Positions 17,263 to 24,381 of a DNA stretch of 39,927 nt are shown one piece after another. Origin of the DNA: Bacteroidota bacterium (GTDB taxonomy: Bacteria > Bacteroidota > Bacteroidia > JACPRZ01); contig JACPRZ010000047.1 in NCBI GenBank assembly GCA_016193485.1, positions 1 to 39,927 on the forward strand, read 5' to 3'. A program made the position numbers and the translations under genes. The notes below the pieces were generated by a model. The model saw only the letters and a program-made list of their open reading frames with translations. It was not told the origin of the DNA and ran no database searches. Within the stretch, counting starts at the first letter, position 1, and each line of letters starts with the position of its first letter.

Positions 17263-18411
17263 TCAAACTAACTTTATCAAAGATTGTGCAACATGTTTAA
17301 AATCTTCATGAACCATATTATTGTGAAGCGGAAGAGCGATGGAATATTCATTTGCTTTGAATGAATTCGGAAAATCCAGCGGTTTAAGTTTATATTTTCC
17401 TGCATAATACCCGAGCATGTGCACAGCGTGGGTTCCGGGCCTGGTGCTGATGCCCTTCTGCTCCAGGAATTCCATGATTTCATTGCGCGATTTTGGAGAT
17501 TTTGTTTCGTCCACCATGCAAACATACGATTGCCATCCGTGCCTGTATCCGCTGGGAACTGAAGGTACGGATAGCCAGGGAACAGATGGTAACTCTCCGG
17601 TATAAATTTCTGCAAATTTTTGCCGTTCTTCGATAAAGCGGTCGAGTTTTTTGAGTTGAACGATTCCCACCGCACCCTGAAGATCCGTCATCCTGTAATT
17701 ATACCCTACCATGTCAAATGCAGGCAGGATATAGGGTTTCGGGCCATGGTGTCGGCTTTCTTCGGAAATGGATGCGCCATGATTCCGGAGTTTGTTTATT
17801 GTATCGGCATATTTATCATTGTTTGTAGTAATCATACCTCCTTCTCCGGTAGTAATTGATTTTCTCGGATGAAATGAAAAGCAACCTATATCGCCAAGGG
17901 AACCTGCCGGTTTATTATTGAGTGCCGCACCTGCGGCACAGGCACCATCTTCCACAATCGGAATACCCGGTGCGATTTTTTTAATCGCCTCAATGTCAGC
18001 ACAGAGTCCGAAAAGGTGTACCGGAATTATTGCTTTTGTTTTTTTTGTAATTTTTTTTGCGATTTCATCAGGGTTGATATTAAAGGTTGAAATATCAATA
18101 TCCGCAAATACGAGAGTTGCATTACAATAAAGAACTGAATTGGCGGTAGCAACCCAGGTAAAAGCCGGTACAATCACTTCATCGCCTTCCCTGACGCCAA
18201 TGGCAAGCAGTGCCAGGTGTAATGCTGCAGTGCAGTTTGAAACGGCAATGGCGTGTTTAACACCATGTCTTTCTGCAAAAAGACGTTCAAATTCTGCAAC
18301 TTTCGGACCCTGCGTCAACCACCCGGAAAAAACGGGTTCCTTAAGCGCTTCCCATTCTTCCTGTCCTGTCAAAGGAGCAGCGATTGGTATTTTTCGTTGT
18401 GCAGTTACCAT
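17263..18411 (-). CDS. DegT/DnrJ/EryC1-family nucleotide-sugar aminotransferase
   Basis: This 382-residue pyridoxal-phosphate enzyme has all family marks: SNCTAALHLAL near residue 58, VPAFTWVATANSV near residue 81 for cofactor stacking, the cofactor Asp155 in VEDGACAAGA, and the Schiff-base Lys184 in FSFHPRKSITTGEGG. C-terminal RPGTHAVHMLGYY matches perosamine/bacillosamine-type enzymes. The reaction is transfer of an amino group from glutamate to a 4-keto (or 3-keto) NDP-sugar made by an upstream dehydratase. Its ATG overlaps the stop of the epimerase/dehydratase by one base (TAATG). Together with the formyltransferase and LpxD-like genes it points to an acylated amino sugar in the polymer. 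Confidence 0.93.
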   Translation of the reverse strand: MVTAQRKIPIAAPLTGQEEWEALKEPVFSGWLTQGPKVAEFERLFAERHGVKHAIAVSNCTAALHLALLAIGVREGDEVIVPAFTWVATANSVLYCNATLVFADIDISTFNINPDEIAKKITKKTKAIIPVHLFGLCADIEAIKKIAPGIPIVEDGACAAGAALNNKPAGSLGDIGCFSFHPRKSITTGEGGMITTNNDKYADTINKLRNHGASISEESRHHGPKPYILPAFDMVGYNYRMTDLQGAVGIVQLKKLDRFIEERQKFAEIYTGELPSVPWLSVPSVPSGYRHGWQSYVCMVDETKSPKSRNEIMEFLEQKGISTRPGTHAVHMLGYYAGKYKLKPLDFPNSFKANEYSIALPLHNNMVHEDFKHVAQSLIKLV

Positions 18412-19394
18412 TATGCCGGTTGAATAATAGTATCTCGATCACGCCACCTGATAAGTTTTTTCAAACCGTCTTCAAGCGAATATGAATACTGAAAACCAAT
18501 TTCATCTCTTGCTTTTACCGGTGAACCGATCCTGTTCTGCACCAGCGCCCTTGCATCGTCAGCGCTGTACGGCTTATAGGTGACCTTCAGTTTTGAGTTT
18601 TTCAATGTTAAAATAGTATCGCAAAGTTTCCTTACGGATGTCTGTACCCCGGTACCAACATTGTAATATCCGAAACCAATATCGCTTTTCAATGCCTGTA
18701 CATTGCACGTTGCCACATCGTCAACATAAATAAAGTCGTAGGCCTGGCTGCCATCGCCATTGATTACAGGCGGTTCATTCGCATCAATTTTGTTGAGCAT
18801 TATGGGGATTACTCCGCTGTATGCGGCATGCTGATCCTGCCCGGGTCCATACACGTTCATATAGCGCAGCCCGATAACCGGGAGGCCAAACCTGTCATTG
18901 AAAGCGGTGCACATGGCTTCACCTGATATTTTTGTTGCGCCATAAAAATTTTTATTATTAAATGGGTGCGCTTCCGTCATCGGCACTTCAACGGCATCTC
19001 CATATACGGATGCGGAGGACGAATAGATCAATTTTTTGATTTTATTTTTCACGCACGTTTCAAGAACATTAAAAGTACCGGCAATATTCACTTCAAATGC
19101 CGTTCTCGGGTAGTCCTTGCAATGCAGCAGCCACATAGCAGCAAGATGAAATACATAATCAACACCTTTCATTGCATCGTTCAATACATCAATATCCCGT
19201 ATATCCCCCCCGGCAGAAAAAAATTCACATCGTTTATCTCCAAGGCAATCCCTGATATTATCCATTTTCCCACGGGTGAGGTTATCATAAACGGTGATTT
19301 TTGCGACATCTTCTTTGAGCAATGCACGGGTTAAATGTGAACCGATAAACCCGGCACCGCCAAGGATGAGAATCCTGGAACCTGTAATATTCAT
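18411..19394 (-). CDS. NAD-dependent sugar epimerase/dehydratase, first gene of the polysaccharide operon
   Basis: This is a 327-residue extended short-chain dehydrogenase. GGAGFIGSHL near residue 12 binds NAD, YSSSASVYGD near residue 125 carries the catalytic Ser, and NFYGATKISGEAM near residue 149 the YxxxK pair. C-terminal YVDDVATCNVQAL is typical of UDP-glucose 4-epimerase-like members. It overlaps the aminotransferase gene by one base and could provide or epimerise the aminotransferase substrate. A TACCTTTG -7 box lies 34-41 bases upstream of the ATG, making this the first gene of the long minus-strand operon. Substrate is not determined. Confidence 0.9.
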   Translation of the reverse strand: MNITGSRILILGGAGFIGSHLTRALLKEDVAKITVYDNLTRGKMDNIRDCLGDKRCEFFSAGGDIRDIDVLNDAMKGVDYVFHLAAMWLLHCKDYPRTAFEVNIAGTFNVLETCVKNKIKKLIYSSSASVYGDAVEVPMTEAHPFNNKNFYGATKISGEAMCTAFNDRFGLPVIGLRYMNVYGPGQDQHAAYSGVIPIMLNKIDANEPPVINGDGSQAYDFIYVDDVATCNVQALKSDIGFGYYNVGTGVQTSVRKLCDTILTLKNSKLKVTYKPYSADDARALVQNRIGSPVKARDEIGFQYSYSLEDGLKKLIRWRDRDTIIQPA

Positions 19395-19427
19395 TGGTAC
19401 AACAGATTATAGACGATGAAATCGTTG

Positions 19428-19435
19428 CAAAGGTA
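19428..19435 (-). promoter_or_regulatory. -7 promoter box (TACCTTTG) of the polysaccharide operon
   Basis: The minus strand reads TACCTTTGC, a perfect TAnnTTTG match, 33 bases before the ATG of the first operon gene. A divergent identical box lies 32 bases away for the Wzz-like gene. No convincing -33 TTG element is visible. Confidence 0.65.
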
Positions 19436-19467
19436 GAAATTAAGCGGCAGGGAAATTGATATTTTCC

Positions 19468-19475
19468 TACCTTTG
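19468..19475 (+). promoter_or_regulatory. -7 promoter box (TACCTTTG) of the Wzz-like gene
   Basis: This is a perfect TAnnTTTG match ending 5 bases before the ATG at 19481. If the start site lies at its usual distance, the mRNA would have almost no leader. It is divergent to the box at 19428-19435. Confidence 0.6.
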
Positions 19476-19480
19476 CCCTC

Positions 19481-20380
19481 ATGGCGAAAGAAAATGATGA
19501 AATAAACCTGGCTGAGTCGTTCTCCTTTATCAACCGGTTTTTTAGTTCACTCTACAGAGGGTGCAGCGCTTTCTCTTCTTTTTTACTGAAGAACATCTAT
19601 TTGCTATCCATTTTTTTTATTCTGGGTGCCGGTGGCGGATTCTTCCATCTAAAATTTTCAAAGCCCGTTTACCATGCCGATCTTATCCTTCGTTCCAATT
19701 ATGCTGACAATGATTTTGTTGCAGAAATTCTTGATAACATACAGCAATATATTGATGATAAATCATACGGGCTGCTGGCTCAGAAATTCAACATGGACTC
19801 TGTTGATGTCCGTAAAGTTAAAAAAATATACTTCAGTAATTTCAATGTGAAATTAGCCGAGAGGGTTGAAGATGGCGATACAATTGTCCAGGGATTGCCT
19901 TTCCGTTTGAATGTTTGCGTAACCGACTACACATTGTTCGATACGCTTAAAACCGCCATAGTATCTTATCTGGAAAAAAATTCTATGATCAGTGAAGAGA
20001 TTAAACTGCGGAAACGGAATACCCAACTTATCATCAATAAAATTGACAAACAACTTAAAGATCTGGACACCCTGAAGGTAGTAATAGCCGATCATCTTAT
20101 TCCGCGGGGTAACCAAAACGGATTTGTTTTCGGACAGCCGCTTGACCCGCTGAATGCATACCGGGAAGCCATTAGTTTATATAAGGAAGAATTGGATATC
20201 AGTACTGATTATATCCGGACTGAAAAAGGGTTCCGCGTAATACGTGATTTTGAAGTAAGGGAAAAACCATACCGGCCTATACTGCGTATAAGTTTACCCG
20301 TTGGAGGAATTGTTGGATTCTTCGCTGGGCTCATAGTCGCTTTTTTTCTTTCCACCCGCAGAAAAGGAGCAGGGTCTTAA
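19481..20380 (+). CDS. Wzz-like polysaccharide chain-length/co-polymerase protein
   Basis: This 299-residue protein has two membrane segments, one near residues 38-58 (IYLLSIFFILGAGGGFFHL) and one near the C-terminus (LPVGGIVGFFAGLIVAFFL, about 271-290). They flank a periplasmic domain of about 200 residues with helical, charged character. This two-helix layout and the position beside a polysaccharide operon fit polysaccharide co-polymerases that set chain length with Wzy. There is no kinase domain and the usual proline-rich motif before the second helix is weak, so assignment rests on topology and context. It is divergently transcribed from the operon with back-to-back promoters. ATG 19481 lies right after a -7 box. 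Confidence 0.72.
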   Translation: MAKENDEINLAESFSFINRFFSSLYRGCSAFSSFLLKNIYLLSIFFILGAGGGFFHLKFSKPVYHADLILRSNYADNDFVAEILDNIQQYIDDKSYGLLAQKFNMDSVDVRKVKKIYFSNFNVKLAERVEDGDTIVQGLPFRLNVCVTDYTLFDTLKTAIVSYLEKNSMISEEIKLRKRNTQLIINKIDKQLKDLDTLKVVIADHLIPRGNQNGFVFGQPLDPLNAYREAISLYKEELDISTDYIRTEKGFRVIRDFEVREKPYRPILRISLPVGGIVGFFAGLIVAFFLSTRRKGAGS

Positions 20381-20433
20381 CCTTCAACTGCTTGGGATGA
20401 ACCGAAACTTGTCAATGATAAATAATTTTTTAC

Positions 20434-20441
20434 TATATTTG
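20434..20441 (+). promoter_or_regulatory. Candidate -7 box (TATATTTG) for ssrA
   Basis: TATATTTG fits TAnnTTTG and lies 42 bases before the mature tmRNA 5' end, which would leave a 5' leader removed by processing. A TTG 22 bases further upstream could be the -33 element but the spacing is longer than usual. Confidence 0.45.
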
Positions 20442-20483
20442 GTATTTGAATTTGTATTTCTTGTGACTTGGGACTTAAATTTT

Positions 20484-20850
20484 GGGGCTGATCGGTTTTG
20501 ACAGGAAGTTGAACGGGTATGTGCAAGCATGCCGTGCGTTGTGGGTTTGCACGTTAATCTCAATTCACAGGCAATTATCTGCCAACAACTATGCAATGGC
20601 TGCTTAATCCGCGGTTAGCGGGTTGAGCGCATGTCTGCCGCAAGAGAACTCCCAGCGCTTTAGCGGTTAGGCAGCATAAAAGGATGGGATATGTCCGTTG
20701 CGCTCCGGCAGCGGAAAGAAACGCAGGAGATACGGAGCAGGCGCGGTTTCTTTTCACCTGCCTGTTCCCGACAATCAAGAGAGGATACGCATGTAGAAAA
20801 CATACTGGTTGCTTTTCTGGACGAGGGTTCAATTCCCTCCAGCTCCACCA
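20484..20850 (+). ncRNA. ssrA: Transfer-messenger RNA (tmRNA)
   Basis: This gene of about 367 bases begins GGGGCTGATCGGTTTTGACA, the conserved tmRNA 5' end, and finishes GGTTCAATTCCCTCCAGCTC plus ACCA. The 5' GGGGCTG pairs with 3' CAGCTCC to form the acceptor stem, and the T arm with GGTTCAATTCC is intact; CCA is encoded. The tag frame starts at GCC (20581) and reads ANNYAMAA followed by TAA (20605-20607), matching the NNYALAA-type ends of Bacteroidota tags. tmRNA with SmpB rescues stalled ribosomes and marks the product for proteolysis. The downstream hairpin begins at the last base of CCA. Confidence 0.95.
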
Positions 20851-20962
20851 ATGAAGCAGAGTCCGCAAAAAGCGGACTCGCTTCATTGTCCTGAAGCGAT
20901 GTCCCCAGAAGCAATTTTATGCTTCTGGGGACATCTGCTTCAGGTACTTCACTTTATTCAAA
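20850..20962 (+). repeat. Hairpin pair, cassette copy 1 (upstream of the GIY-YIG gene)
   Basis: There are two strong inverted repeats. Hairpin 1 (20850-20887) pairs AATGAAGC with GCTTCATT and GAGTCCGC with GCGGACTC around an AAAAA loop, with one bulged A. Hairpin 2 (20890-20944) pairs CCTGAAGC with GCTTCAGG and a perfect 16-bp inner stem (20898-20913 with 20920-20935) around ATTTTA. A short conserved tail follows, ending at the GIY-YIG start codon. A diverged copy lies at 21316-21457. No T-run follows, so a simple terminator is unlikely. Confidence 0.9.
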
Positions 20963-21289
20963 ATGTATCTTCCTTATTGTGTTTACATATTATTCAGCCG
21001 GAAAGATTACTTGCTTTATATCGGCTTTACAACCAATTTGGATGCAAGGATTATTAAACATAATTCCGGGGGATGTAAGAGTACGGCATATCGGAGACCA
21101 TTATTACTAATTTTCTGTGAATACTATCTTTTTGAAGAAGACGCAAGAAAACGGGAACAATATTTTAAAACTACAATGGGAAAAAAAGCAATAAAATTAA
21201 TGTTAGCCGGAACGCTGAAGAATCTTGGATACAAACCTTTTAGTGAAAAAAAGATGGAGATAATATGTGAAATTCCCGGAGAAAATTAA
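20963..21289 (+). CDS. Single-domain GIY-YIG nuclease family protein
   Basis: This 108-residue protein consists almost entirely of a GIY-YIG domain. VYIL at residues 7-10 is the GIY-like strand, YIGFT at 19-23 the YIG strand, Arg29 in LDARIIKHN the catalytic Arg, and Glu65 in ARKREQYFK the probable metal-binding Glu. This is the compact YhbQ/URI-like group common in Bacteroidota. The ATG is embedded in a repeat that recurs downstream with the same first five codons (MYLPY). It is flanked on both sides by hairpin pairs. Whether it is a DNA repair-type nuclease or mobilises the cassette cannot be told from sequence. Confidence 0.88.
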   Translation: MYLPYCVYILFSRKDYLLYIGFTTNLDARIIKHNSGGCKSTAYRRPLLLIFCEYYLFEEDARKREQYFKTTMGKKAIKLMLAGTLKNLGYKPFSEKKMEIICEIPGEN

Positions 21290-21315
21290 TTTAATATTAT
21301 GGTCTTTTACAATTA

Positions 21316-21457
21316 AAGCAGAGTCCGCCAAAAAGCGGCTACCACGGAGGGTATTTCTACGTGAGCGGACTCGCTTCATTGTCCTGAAGCGATCTTTCCC
21401 GAAGCAATTCTTATCCTTCGGGGGACAACTGCTTCAGGTAATTCATTTTTATTCAAA
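21316..21457 (+). repeat. Hairpin pair, cassette copy 2 (diverged)
   Basis: This aligns with 20855-20962. Hairpin 1 keeps GAGTCCGC and GCGGACTC, but about 30 bases, including a second GCGG, are inserted in between. Hairpin 2 (21383-21438) keeps CCTGAAGC/GCTTCAGG outer arms. The inner stem changes from CCAGAAG/CTTCTGG to CCCGAAG/CTTCGGG, so both sides changed together and pairing is retained. The conserved tail again leads to an ATG. Confidence 0.85.
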
Positions 21458-21523
21458 ATGTACCTTCCTTATCCTGACACTTCAGTCATTGGGGTCAGGA
21501 TATTTTATGCGGTTATCCCATGA
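21458..21523 (+). pseudogene. Truncated second GIY-YIG start (MYLPY relic)
   Basis: After hairpin copy 2 the sequence repeats the first codons of the GIY-YIG gene (ATG TAC CTT CCT TAT) and then diverges, with a stop at 21521-21523 after 21 codons. It lacks all nuclease motifs. A small inverted repeat CCTGAC/GTCAGG (21473-21499) overlaps it. It reads as a remnant of a second cassette, not a working gene. Confidence 0.65.
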
Positions 21524-21564
21524 AAAATGATTTTTGAGTTTTGGATATTTTCCCTTCATTTATT

Positions 21565-21588
21565 TTATCAACACAAAAAAGTTGATAA
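21565..21588. promoter_or_regulatory. Inverted repeat TTATCAAC-N8-GTTGATAA upstream of nrdJ
   Basis: This is a perfect 8-bp inverted repeat with an A-rich 8-base spacer, ending 39 bases before the -7 box of the ribonucleotide reductase gene. It could be an operator. It does not match the NrdR box as I know it, and no B12 riboswitch is visible. Confidence 0.35.
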
Positions 21589-21627
21589 TTCGTGAAAAAA
21601 TCCTGCCGGTTATTTTTTTTACTTTCC

Positions 21628-21635
21628 TACCTTTG
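21628..21635 (+). promoter_or_regulatory. -7 promoter box (TACCTTTG) of nrdJ
   Basis: This is a perfect TAnnTTTG match, preceded by a T-run, ending 23 bases before the nrdJ ATG. The context TTTCCTACCTTTGCC is the same as that of the Wzz-like gene promoter. Confidence 0.62.
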
Positions 21636-21658
21636 CCGTCCCCAAACCAAAATATTTT

Positions 21659-24307
21659 ATGGAAACCATGAGCGCTGATGTCGGTGAACCTGAAGTTCTG
21701 CCTTCACAAATAGAAACCCAATCCTCAAACCTGGCTACTGAATCTTCCTTACCGGAAGATAACCCGGATTCCATGACCAATGGTACACCTGTCAGAAGTT
21801 ACCCGTATGAGGAGGTGGTGGCAAAAGCAACCGCTTATTTTGCCGGAGATGAACTTGCCGCAAGGGTCTGGATAAATAAATATGCACTGAAGGATTCATT
21901 CGGGAATATCTACGAACTGACGCCCGATGATATGCACAGGCGTATCGCTCGTGAAATTTACCGCATTGAAAAAAAATATCCGAACCCTGTTTCCGAAGAA
22001 GAGATTTTCGATGCACTCAAAGAGTTCCGGTATATTGTTCCGCAGGGAGGTCCCATGGCGGGCATTGGAAATAATTTTCAGATAGCATCGCTGTCAAATT
22101 GTTTTGTTATCGGTAATGACGGCCGTTCCGATTCCTATGGAGGGATACTGAAAATTGACGAAGAACAGGTGCAACTGATGAAAAGAAGGGGAGGGGTGGG
22201 GCACGATCTTTCCCATATCAGGCCTACGGGCACACCCGTAATGAACAGCGCTTTGACTTCAACCGGAATTGCTCCTTTTATGGAGAGGTATTCAAATTCC
22301 ACACGGGAAGTGGCGCAGGACGGACGAAGGGGCGCCCTTATGCTCAGCATCTCCATAAAACACCCGGATGCTGAAAAATTCATCGATGCCAAACTTGACG
22401 GCACAAAGGTTACTGGGGCAAATATATCAGTGCGCATGGACGATGAATTTATGAATGCCGCCTTGAAAAATAAACCCTATATTCAACAATTTCCTGTTGA
22501 TTCCGGTGACCCGGTAGTAAAAAAAGAGATCAGTGCATCTGAACTGTGGAAAAAAATCATCCATAATGCATGGAAATCAGCCGAACCCGGTGTGCTTTTC
22601 TGGGATACCGTTATCCGTGAAGCGATCCCGGATTGCTATTCCGATCTCGGGTTTAAAACCGTTTCCACAAATCCGTGCGGAGAAATTCCGCTTTGTCCTT
22701 ATGACAGTTGCCGCCTCCTTGCCATTAATCTCTATTACTACGTTGAGCAACCCTTTACATCAAAAGCATGGTTCAATTTCGGGAAATTCAAAAAACATGT
22801 GCGTCTTGCCCAGCGTATGATGGACAATATCATTGATCTTGAACTTGAAAAAATTGACCGTATTCTGGCAAAAATCAATGGGGATCCTGAAGATGAAGAG
22901 ATCAAGAGGAAAGAAGTTAATCTGTGGGAAAAAATCCGGAATAAATGTATTGAAGGCAGGAGGATGGGTATTGGCGTTACAGCCGAAGGTGATATGCTGG
23001 CGGCACTTGGAATCCGGTATGGCGCGGCAGAATCGATAATTTTTTCCGGTAAACTGCACCGCAAACTGGCTATTGAAGCGTATCGCTCCTCCGTAGAACT
23101 TGCCCGCGACCGCGGCCCATTCCCTGTTTATGATACGGCACGGGAAGAAAAAAATCCTTTCATCCAGCGCCTGAAGAGTGCTGACTCCTATCTGTATGAT
23201 GAAATGAAACAGCATGGCCGGAGGAATATTGCCCTGCTTACCATTGCGCCCACAGGCACAACAAGTTTGATGACACAGACCACCTCAGGTATTGAACCGG
23301 TCTTTATGATAACCTATAAACGAAGAAGAAAGGTAAATCCGAATGACCAGAATGTTAAAGTGGACTTTGTTGATGAAGTGGGTGATTCGTGGGAAGAGTT
23401 TAATGTTTTTCATAAACCCTTCCTGGCATGGCTTGAAGTACATGGACATAAAGAGGAAGAAGTGAAAAAGATGAGCGACAGCGAACTGACGAACCTGATA
23501 AAAAAATCGCCATACTATAAAGCGACCTCCAATGATGTTGACTGGGTGAATAAAGTGCGTCTGCAGGGTACCGTGCAGAAATGGGTTGATCACTCGATAA
23601 GCGTGACGGTTAATGTGCCTCATGACACCACGGAAGAACTCATTGCCGATGTTTATAAAACCGCCTGGCTCAGCGGCTGCAAAGGGGTAACTGTTTACCG
23701 TGAGGGCTCACGCTCCGGAGTACTCGTAACAAATACCGAAACCAAAAAAGATGACTTCTGCGAAACCAATGCTCCGAAAAGACCAAAAGTTCTGGAAGCG
23801 CAGATTGTCCGTTTTCAGAACAATAATGAGAAATGGCTCGGGGTTGTTGGTCTTTACAATGACCGCCCGTATGAAATCTTTACCGGGAAAGCCGAATCGT
23901 TTTACCTTCCTGCCTGGGTTGAGCATGGCTGGGTCCTGAAAAACAAGCAGCCGAACGGAAAAAGCCGGTACGATTTTCAATACCGGGACAAAGAGGGTTA
24001 CAATGTTACCATTGAAGGCCTGTCCCGGTCATTTACAAAAGAATTCTGGAATTATGCAAAACTCATCTCGGCAGTGCTTCGCCATGGCATGCCCCTTCCT
24101 TACGTTGTCCAGATGGTAACCGACATGAACCTCATTGATGAATCGCTTAACACATGGAAAAACGGTGTTGCCCGCGCCCTCAAAAAGTTCATCCCGGATG
24201 GAACCGTGGTACCGCAAAATACCTGTCCCAACTGTAATACAAATTCTCTCGTCTATGCTGAAGGATGCATAACCTGCAAGAATTGCGGCAGTACGAAGTG
24301 CAATTGA
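21659..24307 (+). CDS. nrdJ: Class II (adenosylcobalamin-dependent) ribonucleoside-diphosphate reductase
   Basis: This 882-residue enzyme reduces ribonucleotides to deoxyribonucleotides using adenosylcobalamin to form the radical, independently of oxygen. Cys148 in LSNCFVIG is the redox Cys, and Asn338, Cys340 and Glu342 in STNPCGEI form the active-site NxCxE. IAPTGTTSLMTQTTSGIEP is the phosphate-binding loop. After about residue 695 comes a TSCPD-type C-terminal domain, ending in a CPNC and CKNC zinc-ribbon with a terminal Cys pair. The N-terminal 45 residues are acidic and of low complexity. The gene stands alone behind a clear promoter. No B12 riboswitch is apparent in its short leader. 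Confidence 0.95.
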   Translation: METMSADVGEPEVLPSQIETQSSNLATESSLPEDNPDSMTNGTPVRSYPYEEVVAKATAYFAGDELAARVWINKYALKDSFGNIYELTPDDMHRRIAREIYRIEKKYPNPVSEEEIFDALKEFRYIVPQGGPMAGIGNNFQIASLSNCFVIGNDGRSDSYGGILKIDEEQVQLMKRRGGVGHDLSHIRPTGTPVMNSALTSTGIAPFMERYSNSTREVAQDGRRGALMLSISIKHPDAEKFIDAKLDGTKVTGANISVRMDDEFMNAALKNKPYIQQFPVDSGDPVVKKEISASELWKKIIHNAWKSAEPGVLFWDTVIREAIPDCYSDLGFKTVSTNPCGEIPLCPYDSCRLLAINLYYYVEQPFTSKAWFNFGKFKKHVRLAQRMMDNIIDLELEKIDRILAKINGDPEDEEIKRKEVNLWEKIRNKCIEGRRMGIGVTAEGDMLAALGIRYGAAESIIFSGKLHRKLAIEAYRSSVELARDRGPFPVYDTAREEKNPFIQRLKSADSYLYDEMKQHGRRNIALLTIAPTGTTSLMTQTTSGIEPVFMITYKRRRKVNPNDQNVKVDFVDEVGDSWEEFNVFHKPFLAWLEVHGHKEEEVKKMSDSELTNLIKKSPYYKATSNDVDWVNKVRLQGTVQKWVDHSISVTVNVPHDTTEELIADVYKTAWLSGCKGVTVYREGSRSGVLVTNTETKKDDFCETNAPKRPKVLEAQIVRFQNNNEKWLGVVGLYNDRPYEIFTGKAESFYLPAWVEHGWVLKNKQPNGKSRYDFQYRDKEGYNVTIEGLSRSFTKEFWNYAKLISAVLRHGMPLPYVVQMVTDMNLIDESLNTWKNGVARALKKFIPDGTVVPQNTCPNCNTNSLVYAEGCITCKNCGSTKCN

Positions 24308-24346
24308 CAAGGGTTCCGGTTGCCTCATCTATATGCGGATTTTTGG

Positions 24347-24354
24347 TATTTTTG
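24347..24354 (+). promoter_or_regulatory. -7 promoter box (TATTTTTG) of the nine-PKD gene
   Basis: This TAnnTTTG match lies 27 bases before the ATG at 24382 and just after the nrdJ stop, so the surface protein likely has its own promoter. Confidence 0.5.
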
Positions 24355-24381
24355 TTAGTTTCCACATTTAATCAATTTTAT

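Noticed and set aside
20850..20887. Hairpin 1 after ssrA as a Rho-independent terminator
   Set aside because: It has a strong stem but no T-run after it and recurs as part of a larger repeat, so a plain terminator is not supported.
20575..20914. Open frames on both strands through the tmRNA gene
   Set aside because: They cover ssrA itself and the hairpins, have no family resemblance, and overlap the mature RNA.
21540..21658. A cobalamin riboswitch upstream of nrdJ
   Set aside because: The leader after the -7 box is only about 20 bases and no B12-box-like GCCACTG or long multi-stem region is visible in the preceding bases.
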